Translations under genes and position numbers: made by a program
Notes under the pieces: generated by a model
What the model was told of the DNA's origin: nothing
What the model saw: only the letters and a program-made list of their open reading frames with translations
Databases searched by the model: none
Source: Leuconostoc mesenteroides subsp. mesenteroides
Lineage (GTDB): Bacteria > Bacillota > Bacilli > Lactobacillales > Lactobacillaceae
Length of the DNA: 64,000 nt
Direction: 5' to 3'
Assembly: GCA_009676745.1 (NCBI GenBank)
Contig: CP046062.1
Span: forward strand, 146,001 to 210,000
Part shown: piece by piece, positions 8,928 to 19,619 of the stretch
Position numbering within the stretch: the first letter of the stretch is position 1
Layout of the letters: every line of letters begins with the position of its first letter

Positions 8928-8931
8928 TCTC

Positions 8932-11496
8932 TTACTTCCTTAATTTTTGTAATTCTGCCAATACATTTAATGCTTCTAGTGGTGTCATTGTTGATATGTT
9001 AACGTTATCTAATTTTTGAAATAACATTTCTGTTTTAGGATCAACGTCTGAAACATTGAATAAAGCCACTTGCTCAGACAATGCTGAAACTTTTGGTTCA
9101 GGTACCGATGCTTCTTGATTTTCTAATCCTGATAAAATTGTTGTTGCATTGGCAATTAATTCGTCAGGCAATCCAGCTAGTGCGGCAACATGAATACCAT
9201 AAGATTTGTCAGCAGGTCCCTGTTGAATCTGATGCAAGAAATGTAACTCACCTGTTTCATCTTCAACGGCACCGACATGAACATTTGTGATATTTTCGTG
9301 TTTATCCGCTAATGCTGTTAACTCATGATAATGGGTTGAAAATAATGTTTTAGCATGTACATGAGCATCTAAATATTCAATGATAGCTTGAGCTAATGCC
9401 ATACCATCATAAGTTGCTGTACCGCGACCTAATTCATCAAATAATATTAATGAGTGCGCACTGGCTTCTTGCAGTGCTAAGTTAGCTTCTGCCATTTCGA
9501 CCATAAATGTCGATTGCCCCATTGCCATATCATCGTTGGCGCCAATACGAGTAAATATTTGATCAAATATTGGTAATACGGCGCTTTCCGCCGGAACAAA
9601 ACTACCCATTTGACCCAAAATAACGATTAACGCTAACTCCCGCATATAGGTTGATTTTCCAGCCATATTAGGTCCTGTGATTAACTGCATTGCTGTATTT
9701 TGATTCAAATTCACATCATTAGCAACAAATTCACCGGCTTCTAACAGTGATTCAACCACTGGATGACGGCCTTGCTTAATATTAATTATATTATCGTCAG
9801 TAAATGTAGGACGGACAAAGCGATGCTTGTCAGCAACATCCGCTAAGCTCGCTAGAACATCTAATTGCGCTACCTGCCGTGCCAACTTTTGTAAGCGAGA
9901 AATATTTGCTTTAACGCGCTCACGAATTGTAATAAATAGCTCGTATTCACGCTCGGTTCGTTTGAGTTGCGCTTCATTAATTAAACGCTCGTGCTCTTTT
10001 AGCTCTGGTGTCACAAATCTTTCAGCATTCGTCAGGGTTTGCTTACGTTCATAGCGCCCTTCTTCTAATTTGCTAATATTTGCCCGAGACACTTCAATGA
10101 AAAAACCAAAGTTTTTATTATACTTCACTTTCAATGAATTAATGCCTGTTGCAGCACGCTCGTCAGATTCTAATTGCGCTAACCATTTCTGATTTTGACT
10201 CAAAACGTTACGGTATTCATCAATTGTTGAATCGAATCCATCATTGATGATGTCACCCTCACGAATGCTGATCGGAGGATCATCCACAATTGCTTCATCA
10301 ATCAACCCAGCTAAATCACTCATATCTTCTAGTCGTTGACTAGCGTAATTTAAAATACCTTGGCTTGAGGATAAAACAGACTTTATTCCTGGAATTGCAG
10401 ATAATGATCGCTTTAACTGTACTAATTCTCGGGCATTCATTGTGCCCATAGCAGCACGAGCTGCTAAACGTTCCAAATCATATACTGATTTCAAATGATC
10501 TTGTAGCTCGCCACGCACAAAAAATTCATTTTGAAATGCTTCAATCATATCTAGACGTTCATTGATGTCTTCTGTATCACGAAGTGGACGTAGTAACCAT
10601 TGTTTTAGTAACCGACCTCCCATAGCAGTTTTAGTTTCATCAATTAGACCAAGTAATGAGCCTGCCTTCTTTTTTGTCCTTGCGTTTTTTACAAGATCTA
10701 AATTAGTCCGCGTATCTTGGTTGAATTTCAAATAAGCCAAACGTTCATAATTTTGAGCTGGAATAATATGATCCAAATTACGGCGCTGAGTGTCAAATAT
10801 ATAATTTAATAAAATGGTGGTTACTTGTACTTCATTTTCATGTACCAAAGACTGTGTCAAAAAACTTACTGTAGCATTCACAGTTGTCTCAGTTTGAGTC
10901 GAAATGACCAATCCGCGTTCAGCAAGTTTATTAGCTATCCCTAGTTCTGTTGTTTCATCATCTTTTAATAATACAATTTCTTTAACTTCAAGTGAACTGA
11001 GCTCATCAATGACATCACTAAAACGTTTTAGCGTTGTGGCTTTTAATTCACCCGTTGATAAATCAATATAACTCAAATAATAACGATTATCTCTTGGCAA
11101 TACCGCTGCCAAATAATTGTTTTGCTTATCATTACCCATACCAGTATTGAGCTTGGTTCCGGGGGTAATAAGTTGCACCACATCACGTTTCACCATTCCC
11201 TTTGCAGTGGCGGGATCTTCCATTTGCTCTACAATAGCAACTTTGTGTCCTTGATCAACTAAAATATCAATATAATTCTGAGCAGCATGATGTGGAATAC
11301 CAGCCATCGGTACCGGGTTTTCAGAATTTTTATTCCGTGCTGTTAATGTTAGCTCCAACAATTTTGCACCAAGCACTGCATCATCTTCAAATAATTCATA
11401 AAAATCACCTAAACGATAAAACACGAACGCATCAGGATATTGACTCTTAATCTCATGATATTGTACCATCATTGGTGTTTCAGCAACTTTAGCCAT
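8932..11496 (-). CDS. mutS: DNA mismatch repair protein MutS
   Basis: An 854-residue MutS of normal length. The mismatch-wedge motif FYE lies in GDFYELF near the N-terminus, the Walker A loop is GPNMAGKST, Walker B is in LILFDELGRGTATYDG, and the helix-turn-helix C-terminal region is present. It binds base mispairs and small loops as a dimer and recruits MutL in an ATP-dependent way. It is the first gene of a mutS-mutL-DUF1304 unit; the 137 bp upstream hold no recognisable feature beyond the likely promoter region. Confidence 0.97.
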   Translation of the reverse strand: MAKVAETPMMVQYHEIKSQYPDAFVFYRLGDFYELFEDDAVLGAKLLELTLTARNKNSENPVPMAGIPHHAAQNYIDILVDQGHKVAIVEQMEDPATAKGMVKRDVVQLITPGTKLNTGMGNDKQNNYLAAVLPRDNRYYLSYIDLSTGELKATTLKRFSDVIDELSSLEVKEIVLLKDDETTELGIANKLAERGLVISTQTETTVNATVSFLTQSLVHENEVQVTTILLNYIFDTQRRNLDHIIPAQNYERLAYLKFNQDTRTNLDLVKNARTKKKAGSLLGLIDETKTAMGGRLLKQWLLRPLRDTEDINERLDMIEAFQNEFFVRGELQDHLKSVYDLERLAARAAMGTMNARELVQLKRSLSAIPGIKSVLSSSQGILNYASQRLEDMSDLAGLIDEAIVDDPPISIREGDIINDGFDSTIDEYRNVLSQNQKWLAQLESDERAATGINSLKVKYNKNFGFFIEVSRANISKLEEGRYERKQTLTNAERFVTPELKEHERLINEAQLKRTEREYELFITIRERVKANISRLQKLARQVAQLDVLASLADVADKHRFVRPTFTDDNIINIKQGRHPVVESLLEAGEFVANDVNLNQNTAMQLITGPNMAGKSTYMRELALIVILGQMGSFVPAESAVLPIFDQIFTRIGANDDMAMGQSTFMVEMAEANLALQEASAHSLILFDELGRGTATYDGMALAQAIIEYLDAHVHAKTLFSTHYHELTALADKHENITNVHVGAVEDETGELHFLHQIQQGPADKSYGIHVAALAGLPDELIANATTILSGLENQEASVPEPKVSALSEQVALFNVSDVDPKTEMLFQKLDNVNISTMTPLEALNVLAELQKLRK

Positions 11497-11633
11497 GTTG
11501 AATACCTCTTTCTATACACTACATTTTAACATACCAAATAAGCATTTCTATAATGCACTGAAAAATGCAGCGCACATCTGCTATGAAAAGATAGTCTCAT
11601 AGTGATACGTACTGCATATTGTTTGATTCTGAA

Positions 11634-13031
11634 TTATTTATCTTCTACTTTTTTGAAAACCGTAATACTTTCAACGTGAGTTGTTTGTGGGAATTGATCA
11701 AGTGGCTGAACCGCACCTTCAATTTCAAATCCTGCAGCCAAAATTTGAACAGCGTCACGCGCAAGTGTTGCTGGATTACAACTTATATATACAAATGTTT
11801 CAGGATTCATTGCTTTAACTGCATCAATTAATTCTTGTGTCAATCCTTTTCGTGGTGGATCAACAAAGACAACATTTGGCTTTAATCCTTCATCTGCCCA
11901 TTTGGCCATTTGCTCTGGTGCGTCAGCCAATACAAATTCAACATTTGTAATCTGGTTATTTTTGGCGTTTTTTTCAGCATCTTCAATTGCTCCCTCAACA
12001 ACATCGACACCATATATTTTTTTCACTTTATCCGCAACCGATAACGTAATTGTGCCGATACCCGAATAAGCATCAACAACAATATCAGTTGGTTTCAAAT
12101 TAGCCTTTTCAGCTGCGAGCGAATATAATGTCGAAGTAGTTTGTGGGTTAACCTGATAGAATGAGTTTGGTCCAATAACAAAATCTTTACCCATTAGTTG
12201 ATCGTGAATATCGTCTTCACCCCAAATTGTTTCATTCCATTGTCCCATAATCACGTTGGTATCGTGATTATTGATATTGTGGATAACACTCGTTAATTCA
12301 GGTAGTTTTGCACTGAGTTTTTCAGCAATTAAATCACTATTAGGCAACTTTTTGGTATTCGTGATGATAACAACCATTAATTCATGTGAATAATAGCCTC
12401 GTCGTGCCATAATATGACGAATCACACCTTTTTTAGTTTCTTCTTCATAAGCAGAAACACCTAGCTCACGTAAAATATTTCGCGTAATACGAACTGCTTC
12501 ATCAACCTTTGGGTCTTGGATATAAAAATCTTCAATTGGTACTAAACGATGTGATCCACGACGGTAAAAACCTGTTTCTAATTTACCATTGATCATTTGT
12601 ACAGGTACTTGTGCCTTATTACGGTACCCTGTTGGATTTTCCATACCAATAGTCGGCGCCACATCAACATCTACATTAACTTTTTTAAATAATTCTTCAA
12701 TTTGGCGTTGTTTAAACGTTAGTTGTGCCTCATATTTCAAATTAGCTAGCGGGGCAATGCCTGTTGTAATTGCTATTTTGTTGGCATTTTGAACACGATT
12801 TTCGGATTCCTGAACACGTCTGGTTACACGTCCAAATGCATAACTTTTTAGTACCTTTGTGATAATTACGCGGACAATTTCTCCCGGAATAGCGTCAACA
12901 ACAAATATCGGAAAATTATCAACCTTAACAACACCCATGCCTTGATATGTAATATCAATCACGGTTGCTTCAATTTCCTGATTTTTAACTACTGGTGCTT
13001 TGGTTTTATATACTCGATTAGCTTTCGCCAT
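11634..13031 (-). CDS. rlmCD: 23S rRNA (uracil-5-)-methyltransferase, RlmCD/RumA type
   Basis: A SAM-dependent tRNA/rRNA m5U methyltransferase. It has an N-terminal TRAM domain (about 55 residues), a central RumA-like region, and a C-terminal Rossmann fold with DAYSGIGTITLS, a FVDPPRKG loop and the catalytic cysteine in YISCNPATLARD. In Gram-positives RlmCD modifies U747 and U1939 of 23S rRNA. The frame could open at a GTG (13064), but the ATG at 13031, with purine-rich sequence upstream, gives the more usual N-terminus. It lies downstream of dagK, an arrangement common in lactobacilli. Confidence 0.9.
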   Translation of the reverse strand: MAKANRVYKTKAPVVKNQEIEATVIDITYQGMGVVKVDNFPIFVVDAIPGEIVRVIITKVLKSYAFGRVTRRVQESENRVQNANKIAITTGIAPLANLKYEAQLTFKQRQIEELFKKVNVDVDVAPTIGMENPTGYRNKAQVPVQMINGKLETGFYRRGSHRLVPIEDFYIQDPKVDEAVRITRNILRELGVSAYEEETKKGVIRHIMARRGYYSHELMVVIITNTKKLPNSDLIAEKLSAKLPELTSVIHNINNHDTNVIMGQWNETIWGEDDIHDQLMGKDFVIGPNSFYQVNPQTTSTLYSLAAEKANLKPTDIVVDAYSGIGTITLSVADKVKKIYGVDVVEGAIEDAEKNAKNNQITNVEFVLADAPEQMAKWADEGLKPNVVFVDPPRKGLTQELIDAVKAMNPETFVYISCNPATLARDAVQILAAGFEIEGAVQPLDQFPQTTHVESITVFKKVEDK

Positions 13032-13111
13032 TTTGATTTGCTTCTTTCTTTCGCCTTTTGACACGCACTTTAAAATGAGAATAAGACGCCATAATTAGCG
13101 CCTTATTGATG

Positions 13112-14098
13112 TTATTTTGTATCTAGTTTTTCAGCTTCTTCAACAAATTTACGTTTAGCAACACTTACAGAATTTTCTGACATACCAGAACGGTTGGCAA
13201 CAAATTCAATATGCTGTTGTAAATCAGTAAATTTCATTGGTGCATCACCACCATATTCACCATCTAAATTTACTTTCATTTGATCATTATCTAGCGGTAA
13301 AATTTCTACTTTGTTCGTTTTTTTGTAGATTAACTTAGGATTGTCAATATGCTTACCACCATTAATCATCTGCGCCACCATCTGTAGCATCTGTGCCAAG
13401 TTAGCCTCTTTAATGATTAAGAGCGTAAAGCGACCATCGTCTAACTTTGCATCTGGAACGATGGACTCAAAACCACCGACCGAATTAGTCAGTGCTAAAA
13501 AGATCATTGAAGTTTTCCCTGAATACTCACCATCGTCAAATATAACCTTAGCATTAACTGCTTTAACTCGAGTAATCAGCTCTGCCCCCTTAACCAAATA
13601 AGCCAAATAGCCATATAATGATTTCATCAACGAAGGCACCGCATACGTTACCTCGCTAATAGTCCCTAAAGCAGCAATGTTCATAAAATACTTAATTTCG
13701 TTATCTTTTTCAATTTTGCCTATGTCCATTTTAATGGTTTCATTTTGCAAAATTACTTTTGCTGCCTCTAATGGTTCATCACGAGGTAATTTCAGTGCAC
13801 GTGCATAGTCATTGGTTGTACCTGCCGGTATGACTGCCATCATTGGACGCTTTGTTAAGGGAGATAGTCCATTAACAACCTCGTTAATTGTTCCATCTCC
13901 ACCCGCTGCGACAATAAGATCAAAACCAACCTCAGCAGCACGTCTTGCTTCTTTCGCCGCACTTAGTGGCTCTGGTGTAGTGGCGAAAGCCGAAGTTTCA
14001 TACCCAGCTTTTTCATAAACTGCGAGGATATCAAGCATCTCACGTTTGATGGCCTCGCGACCAGAGGTTGGATTATAGATAATTCTTGCTCGTTTCAT
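13112..14098 (-). CDS. dagK: Diacylglycerol kinase DagK/DgkB
   Basis: A soluble diacylglycerol kinase of about 328 residues that returns diacylglycerol from lipoteichoic acid synthesis to phosphatidic acid. Key motifs are MKRARIIYNPTSGREAIKR at the start, the nucleotide loop AAGGDGTINEVVNG, PAGTTNDYARAL, and the C-terminal VNLDGEYGG. The frame could begin at GTG 14110, but the ATG at 14098 matches the family N-terminus. It sits between gatB and rlmCD on the same strand. An intact GGDGT loop here contrasts with the degenerate paralogue at 55733. Confidence 0.93.
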   Translation of the reverse strand: MKRARIIYNPTSGREAIKREMLDILAVYEKAGYETSAFATTPEPLSAAKEARRAAEVGFDLIVAAGGDGTINEVVNGLSPLTKRPMMAVIPAGTTNDYARALKLPRDEPLEAAKVILQNETIKMDIGKIEKDNEIKYFMNIAALGTISEVTYAVPSLMKSLYGYLAYLVKGAELITRVKAVNAKVIFDDGEYSGKTSMIFLALTNSVGGFESIVPDAKLDDGRFTLLIIKEANLAQMLQMVAQMINGGKHIDNPKLIYKKTNKVEILPLDNDQMKVNLDGEYGGDAPMKFTDLQQHIEFVANRSGMSENSVSVAKRKFVEEAEKLDTK

Positions 14099-14178
14099 GC
14101 CGGCAAACACTTTCCTTTCAGCTTACAATATGTACACGAGAAAAATCTCGCTTATTGACTAGTTTACATTTTTAAGAT

Positions 14179-15618
14179 TTATCGTTTTTTCAACTCTGAC
14201 AACAATAACTTATTCAAAACACTTGGATTTGCTTGTCCTTTGGACATTTTCATAAGTTGCCCAATAAGGTATCCAGTAGCACGGTCTTTACCACCCTTGA
14301 AATCTTCAATAGATTGCGGATTGTTGTCCAACACTTCAGTAATCCAACCTAATAACAAATCTGGATCACTTAATTGAACTAAACCATGCTTTTTAGCAAA
14401 GGCTTCTGGCTCTTCGCCAATCATAATCGCTTCAAAGACCTGCTTGGCTTGCTTTGTCGAGATCGTTCCATCTTCAATCAACTTAATCATGCCTGCCAAA
14501 TGATCAGGAGTCAAACGTGTGTCTTGCAGTTCGACTTGATTTTTATTCATGTAGGCATTTACATCACCAATTAGATAGTTAGCCGCACGTTTAGGATCAG
14601 CTCCTAAAGATACGGTCGCATCATAAAAATCAGACATAGCAAGCGTCTGCGTCAAAACTTCTGCATCATAAGGCTCGATGCCTAAGTTATTTACATAGGC
14701 TTCTCGACGTTCACTTGCTGATTTTGGTAAGTCTGCAGCAACCTCATCAATCCATTTTTGATCGATGACTACAGGAGACAAGTCAGGTTCTGGGAAGTAA
14801 CGGTAATCATCAGCTCCCTCTTTGACACGCATTAAGATTGTTGATTTAGTTGGTTCATCGTAACGTCGGGTTTCTTGTTGAATCACACCGCCAGAACGCA
14901 ACACCTCTGCTTGACGCTTCTCTTCGAAAATCAATGCATTACGAACATAGTTGAATGAGTTAATATTTTTCATTTCAACTTTCGTTCCATATTGATCTGA
15001 TCCAAATGGTCTGAGTGACACATTGACATCTGCTCGCATTTGACCTTCTTGCATCTTAGCTTCAGAAACACCTGTAAATAAAATGACTTGGCGTAACTGT
15101 TCTAAGTAAGCATAAGCTTCATCTGGTGAAGCAATATCAGGTTCTGAAACAATTTCAATCAATGGTGTTCCTTGACGATTTAAATCAACATAAGAATAGC
15201 CATCAGATCCGTGTGTATTTTTACCCGCATCTTCTTCGACGTGCATTTCTGCAATGTGAATACGCTTCACAGTTCCATCGGCCAATGTCACATCTAAATA
15301 ACCGTTAGTACCAATTGGTGTCTGTGATTGTGTTGTTTGATAAGCCTTAGGGTTATCAGGATAAAAATAATTTTTGCGGTCCCAACGAATCATTGGCGAA
15401 ATTTGTGCATGCAGTGCCAACGCAACGCGCATACCATATTCTAATGCGCCTTTGTTTGCTACCGGCAAAACACCAGGATAACCAAAGTCAATTACGTTTG
15501 TATTAGTATTTGGCTTGTCACCATAATGAACAGGTGAAGGTGACAGCAGCTTTGAGTTTGTTTGCATTTCAACGTGGACTTCAAGTCCAATCGTTGTTTC
15601 AAAATTTCCAGTTCCCAT
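14179..15618 (-). CDS. gatB: Asp-tRNA(Asn)/Glu-tRNA(Gln) amidotransferase subunit B
   Basis: A 479-residue GatB. The subunit phosphorylates the mischarged aminoacyl-tRNA and amidates it with ammonia channelled from GatA. The N-terminal cradle has [10 protein letters not shown], the kinase region [13 protein letters not shown] and [20 protein letters not shown], and the C-terminal YqeY-like tRNA-binding domain ends with [27 protein letters not shown] precedes the ATG. It is the third gene of gatCAB, 15 bp after gatA. Confidence 0.97.
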   Translation of the reverse strand: MGTGNFETTIGLEVHVEMQTNSKLLSPSPVHYGDKPNTNTNVIDFGYPGVLPVANKGALEYGMRVALALHAQISPMIRWDRKNYFYPDNPKAYQTTQSQTPIGTNGYLDVTLADGTVKRIHIAEMHVEEDAGKNTHGSDGYSYVDLNRQGTPLIEIVSEPDIASPDEAYAYLEQLRQVILFTGVSEAKMQEGQMRADVNVSLRPFGSDQYGTKVEMKNINSFNYVRNALIFEEKRQAEVLRSGGVIQQETRRYDEPTKSTILMRVKEGADDYRYFPEPDLSPVVIDQKWIDEVAADLPKSASERREAYVNNLGIEPYDAEVLTQTLAMSDFYDATVSLGADPKRAANYLIGDVNAYMNKNQVELQDTRLTPDHLAGMIKLIEDGTISTKQAKQVFEAIMIGEEPEAFAKKHGLVQLSDPDLLLGWITEVLDNNPQSIEDFKGGKDRATGYLIGQLMKMSKGQANPSVLNKLLLSELKKR

Positions 15619-15633
15619 GTGTGCCCCTCCTCT

Positions 15634-17100
15634 TTAATATTCTTTCGCAACATCAGGATGCTGTTCAAACAAACGGCTAGCTTGTTCGTAAGCATATCCT
15701 GTTTGATAGACAGTCTGTTCATCAAATGGCTTACCAATAATCTGCAAGCCTACAGGCAAACCATCAACAAATCCAGCATTGACTGACAAACCAGGTAAAC
15801 CAGCTAAGTTTACTGGAATTGTCAAAACATCTGCCAGGTACATTGCTGTAGGATCATCCACCTCTTCACCAAGGCCATATGCAGCTGTTGGCGCAGTAGG
15901 CCCAACAATGACATCATAGTTTTCAAAAACCTTATTAAAGTCTTCAATCAACAATGTACGAATTTTGGCGGCCTTCTTAAAGAAAGCGTCATACGCACCG
16001 GCTGACAATGAGAACGTTCCTAACATGATTCGACGCTTAACTTCGTCGCCAAAACCTTCTGAACGTGTTTTGACATATAAATCTTCCAAGTTTTTAACGT
16101 CATCGGCACGGAAACCATATCGCACACCATCATAACGTTGTAAGTTAGATGATGCTTCTGATGACATAATAATATAGTACGCAGCCACACCATATTTAGT
16201 GTGTGGCAGACTTACTTCGTCAACAGTTGCTCCCAATGCTTCCAATTGCGCAATAGCAGCTTTGACTTGCTTGGCAACTTTCGGATCAATACCCTCACCA
16301 AAATATTCTTTGGGCACAGCAATTTTCAATCCCTTAACATCACCGCTTAATTTTGCAGTGAAATCAGGCACTTCACGCTGCGATGAAGTTGAATCTTTTT
16401 CGTCGAAACCGGCAATAGCATTTAGTACGGTTGCATTATCTTTCACTGTTCTTGTGAAAGGACCGATTTGATCAAGTGAAGAAGCCATAGCAAACAAGCC
16501 CCAACGTGAAACACGACCATACGTAGGCTTTAGGCCAACAATGCCATTAAAAGCAGCTGGCTGGCGAATTGAACCTCCAGTATCAGATCCCAATGCAAAT
16601 GGCACTTGTCCAGCAGCAACTGCTGCAGCTGATCCACCCGATGATCCACCGGGTACTTTACTATGATCCCACGCATTTGATGTTTGTTTATAGTACGAGG
16701 TTTCTGTTGAACCACCCATGGCAAATTCATCCATGTTAGTCTTTCCAACGGATACTGCTCCAAGGTTTTGCAATTTCTCTACCACTGTCGCATTATAGAC
16801 CGGCTTAAAGCCTTCCAAAATATGTGAAGCACCTGTTGTTTGAATGCCCTTGGTTGCCATATTATCTTTCAATCCCAAAGGGAGACCCGTCAAAACATTC
16901 GAAAAATCAGATTTTTCATCAATTTTTTGAGCTTGTGCTATAGCTTCGTCTGGGTTTGTACTGATAAATGCATTTAACTTATCATCGGTTTTAGAAATGT
17001 TATCAAGCGATGCACGTGTCAAATCTACCGCACTTACTTCTTTGTTTACCAACTGATTGTGCAAAGAAGTTAAATCATGCTCAAAATAATTAATCGTCAT
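15634..17100 (-). CDS. gatA: Asp/Glu-tRNA amidotransferase subunit A (amidase)
   Basis: A 488-residue amidase-signature protein that hydrolyses glutamine to feed ammonia to GatB. The Ser-cisSer-Lys triad is visible as K in GLPLGLKDN, the Gly/Ser-rich [14 protein letters not shown], and the nucleophile Ser in [12 protein letters not shown]. The start at 17100 ([10 protein letters not shown]) is chosen because GAGGGGGAATAAC precedes it with good spacing; an upstream in-frame ATG lies inside the end of gatC. It is separated from the gatC stop by only one base. Confidence 0.97.
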   Translation of the reverse strand: MTINYFEHDLTSLHNQLVNKEVSAVDLTRASLDNISKTDDKLNAFISTNPDEAIAQAQKIDEKSDFSNVLTGLPLGLKDNMATKGIQTTGASHILEGFKPVYNATVVEKLQNLGAVSVGKTNMDEFAMGGSTETSYYKQTSNAWDHSKVPGGSSGGSAAAVAAGQVPFALGSDTGGSIRQPAAFNGIVGLKPTYGRVSRWGLFAMASSLDQIGPFTRTVKDNATVLNAIAGFDEKDSTSSQREVPDFTAKLSGDVKGLKIAVPKEYFGEGIDPKVAKQVKAAIAQLEALGATVDEVSLPHTKYGVAAYYIIMSSEASSNLQRYDGVRYGFRADDVKNLEDLYVKTRSEGFGDEVKRRIMLGTFSLSAGAYDAFFKKAAKIRTLLIEDFNKVFENYDVIVGPTAPTAAYGLGEEVDDPTAMYLADVLTIPVNLAGLPGLSVNAGFVDGLPVGLQIIGKPFDEQTVYQTGYAYEQASRLFEQHPDVAKEY

Positions 17101-17101
17101 G

Positions 17102-17410
17102 TTATTCCCCCTCACCATTCAAAATTGCAGGAACTTTAATTAAATCTGCGGCTTCAAGTGGTGCATTGTTAAGAAGTTCTTGTTTTTGATTCCAGTTGTT
17201 TGCAACATCTTCACGTAAGTGGTTAACGTTTTCCGTTACTGAGTACGTTGGGATAACATCGTCAGTATTTACCTCGTTCAACGTATCAAAAATATTCAAG
17301 ATATCACCCAGTTGTGTTGTAAATTGGTCAAGATCAGCATCGTTAAAAGCTAATTTGGCTAACCCTGCAACATGGGCAACTTCGTCACGTGTGATTATTG
17401 TTTCGGCCAT
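17102..17410 (-). CDS. gatC: Asp/Glu-tRNA amidotransferase subunit C
   Basis: The small subunit (about 102 residues) that wraps around the GatA-GatB interface and stabilises the complex. [17 protein letters not shown] and LREDV are typical. First gene of gatCAB-dagK-rlmCD. The start is uncertain: GTG 17443, ATG 17431 and ATG 17410 are all in frame. The only ribosome-binding-like sequence (AAAGGAAG) suits the upstream starts better, while family length favours 17410. Confidence 0.88.
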   Translation of the reverse strand: MAETIITRDEVAHVAGLAKLAFNDADLDQFTTQLGDILNIFDTLNEVNTDDVIPTYSVTENVNHLREDVANNWNQKQELLNNAPLEAADLIKVPAILNGEGE

Positions 17411-17502
17411 AAATTCCGCGGGTGCATACATTTCTGTAGGCACACTTCCTTTCAGTGTTTATATACTAATCCATTTTATCACATATTCAATAATCTCTCG
17501 CC

Positions 17503-17530
17503 TTGCATTTCAATGGTATTCCTGTATAAT
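17503..17530 (+). promoter_or_regulatory. rpsO promoter
   Basis: -35 TTGCAT (17503-17508) and a perfect -10 TATAAT (17525-17530) with a 16-bp spacer, about 100 bp upstream of rpsO and divergent from gatC. Confidence 0.75.
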
Positions 17531-17629
17531 TAAGAACGTTGTATAAACAACACGACCAGTAACTTTGTTGAGCGGCTCACCATCGCTTTACGCAGTCTCT
17601 GGCGACATTTTAGAAAGGTGGATATAAAT
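17531..17629 (+). promoter_or_regulatory. rpsO 5' leader, possible S15 autoregulatory RNA
   Basis: About 90 nt lie between the predicted transcript start and the rpsO ATG. They contain a small hairpin, GTTGT-ataa-ACAAC (17538-17551), and a GC-rich GAGCGGCTC segment. Firmicute rpsO leaders often bind S15 to control translation. That this one does is inference; AGAAAGGTGG just before the ATG is the ribosome binding site. Confidence 0.4.
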
Positions 17630-17899
17630 ATGGCACTTACACAAGAACGTAAGAACGAAATCATCAAGGCATACGCCCGCCACGAAGGCGATACAGGTTC
17701 AGCTGAAGTACAAATCGCAGTTTTGACTGCCGATATTAACGAGTTGAACACACACATGGCAGCTCACAAGCATGATTTCCACTCACAACGTGGATTAATG
17801 AAGAAGATTGGTAGCCGTCGTAACTTACTACGTTACCTCCGCAATACTGATATTCAACGTTATCGTGAATTGATCCAACGCTTAGGTTTGCGTCGTTAA
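17630..17899 (+). CDS. rpsO: 30S ribosomal protein S15
   Basis: An 89-residue S15 with the standard sequence from [20 protein letters not shown] through [11 protein letters not shown] to QRLGLRR. It binds 16S rRNA early in assembly of the 30S platform. The ATG at 17630 is chosen over an in-frame ATG at 17618 because AAAGGTGG precedes it and the N-terminus matches the family. rpsT follows after 49 bp on the same strand. Confidence 0.98.
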   Translation: MALTQERKNEIIKAYARHEGDTGSAEVQIAVLTADINELNTHMAAHKHDFHSQRGLMKKIGSRRNLLRYLRNTDIQRYRELIQRLGLRR

Positions 17900-17948
17900 T
17901 CTTAGGATTACTTGAAAACCTCGTATCAAATTTAAGGAGAAAAGACAT

Positions 17949-18200
17949 ATGCCTGTTATTGAATCAGCAATTCAACGTGTTCGTCTTACTAAGAAGCAAC
18001 ACGACCGTAACGAACCACAACTCAGCGCTTACCGTACAGCTGTAAAAAAGTTTGAAAAAGCTGCAGCTGCTGGTACAGACAACTTAGCAGAATTATACAA
18101 GGCTGCTTCTTCAGCCATTGATCACGCCTACTCAAAAGGTTTGATCAAGAAGAACAAGGCTTCACGTGAAAAGTCACGTTTAGCTAAGTACGTTAAGTAA
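17949..18200 (+). CDS. rpsT: 30S ribosomal protein S20
   Basis: An 83-residue basic, helical S20, beginning [17 protein letters not shown] and ending [16 protein letters not shown]; a primary 16S rRNA binder near helix 44 and the 5' domain. AAGGAG precedes the ATG at good spacing. Probably co-transcribed with rpsO, and ends at a strong terminator shared with the convergent helicase gene. Confidence 0.98.
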   Translation: MPVIESAIQRVRLTKKQHDRNEPQLSAYRTAVKKFEKAAAAGTDNLAELYKAASSAIDHAYSKGLIKKNKASREKSRLAKYVK

Positions 18201-18222
18201 TTAACCTACTTCCTTGAATATT

Positions 18223-18256
18223 AAAAGGACTTGGAAAAATTTCCAAGTCCTTTTTT
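18223..18256. terminator. Bidirectional terminator between rpsT and cshB
   Basis: Near-perfect stem AAAAGGACTTGGAAA with TTTCCAAGTCCTTTT followed by T-rich tracts on both strands. It terminates rpsT rightward and overlaps the end of the convergent helicase gene. Confidence 0.9.
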
Positions 18257-19619
18257 AATGCTCTCCACGTTGCTTGTTTGCTTTGCGTGTTGCTCTCATT
18301 TCTTGTCGTTGAGATATTCGACGATCCATTTGATTTTTGCGCTGAATTGCGTTTTTAATCCGTCTTTTGTAACCTGGTTTGACATTTTTCTTCTTCTTTT
18401 TAACCATACCAACCATAGTTGAATCTAATTTTTTGGTTGTGGCCACTCGTTGAACACGTGCCTTTCGGTCCTTAACATCAATAATTTCATTGCTTTTGAT
18501 TTGCTTAGCCTTAAAGGTGATACCCAAGGCTTCCAATTCAGCAACTTCATTTTCTTCATCAGGGCCGTACAATGTAATGGCTAATCCAGGCAAGCCATTA
18601 CGTCCCGTCCGCCCTACACGGTGAACAAAGAATTCTAGTTCAGCGGGTATATCATCATTAATGACATGCGAAACACCTTCAATATCAATACCGCGTGCAG
18701 CCAAGTCCGTTGCCACGACATACTGGTATTCTAAGTTTTGGATAGCTTTCATCACACGGCGGCGCTCGCGCGGTTCAATATCGCCATGTATTTCAGCCAC
18801 TTTCAAACCATGTCCACGCAAAAAACTAGAAATTTCCTTCGCACGCTCTTTAGTATTAGCGAAAACCAATGCTAAGTATGGATTACCGATAGTTAGTACT
18901 TGATAAATAATATCATTCTTATCTTTTGACTTAGTAGCTAACAACCAATTATCAATTGTATCGGCAATGACTGTTGATACTGGTATGGCTTCAAAATGAG
19001 GGTTATCTAAATATTTTTTTAAGAATGGCTTCAACTTTTCTGGCATTGTCGCACTGAAGACCAATGTCTGAAGTCCCTCAGGCATTGCACCCGCAATATA
19101 ATCGACTTCATTTAAAAATCCCATATCTAATGTCATATCTGCTTCATCTACAACAAGCGTATGAACTGCATGCAACTTCAATGATCCAGATTCTACTAAA
19201 TCTTTAATTCGACCCGGTGTCCCAATGACAATTTGTGGTTGCTGATTTTCTAACTGTTTAATTTGTCGTTGTTTATCAGTTCCACCCACAAACTCAGAAA
19301 TAGAGATGTTAGTATTTAGCTGATTAGAAAATTCCTTCATCGCCTTGGTAATCTGTGCTGCCAATTCACGTGACGGTGTTGTAATTACTGCCTGCACATA
19401 TTTTTTATCCTGCTCTAATTGATTCAAGATTGGAATCAAAAACGTATGCGTTTTTCCAGAGCCCGTTTGCGATTGTCCGACCACATCTCGTCCTTGTAAA
19501 ACATCAGGAATTAATTTTGCTTGCACGGCAGTTGGTTCATAAAAGCCAATCGCACTTAATGCGTCAATAACTTCCTTCTTTAAATTAAATTGTCCAAATT
19601 GGTTTGCTTTTTCAGCCAT
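18255..19619 (-). CDS. cshB: DEAD-box RNA helicase, CshB-like
   Basis: A 454-residue DEAD-box helicase: Q motif FGQFNLKKEVIDALSAIGF, Walker A SQTGSGKT, TPSRELAAQ, TPGR, VVDEAD, SAT, and motif VI HRVGRTGR. The C-terminal tail is strongly basic (runs of Lys and Arg), suited to RNA or ribosome-precursor binding as in cold-shock helicases. The start is the ATG at 19617-19619 inside a TGATG overlap with the nrnA stop; a TTG one codon earlier is unlikely. CshA is a possible alternative label; the short tail and context favour CshB. Confidence 0.88.
   Translation of the reverse strand: MAEKANQFGQFNLKKEVIDALSAIGFYEPTAVQAKLIPDVLQGRDVVGQSQTGSGKTHTFLIPILNQLEQDKKYVQAVITTPSRELAAQITKAMKEFSNQLNTNISISEFVGGTDKQRQIKQLENQQPQIVIGTPGRIKDLVESGSLKLHAVHTLVVDEADMTLDMGFLNEVDYIAGAMPEGLQTLVFSATMPEKLKPFLKKYLDNPHFEAIPVSTVIADTIDNWLLATKSKDKNDIIYQVLTIGNPYLALVFANTKERAKEISSFLRGHGLKVAEIHGDIEPRERRRVMKAIQNLEYQYVVATDLAARGIDIEGVSHVINDDIPAELEFFVHRVGRTGRNGLPGLAITLYGPDEENEVAELEALGITFKAKQIKSNEIIDVKDRKARVQRVATTKKLDSTMVGMVKKKKKNVKPGYKRRIKNAIQRKNQMDRRISQRQEMRATRKANKQRGEH

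Noticed and set aside
13080..13109. Terminator between dagK and rlmCD
   Set aside because: A GC-containing hairpin exists, but no T-tract follows on the minus strand, so termination is doubtful.
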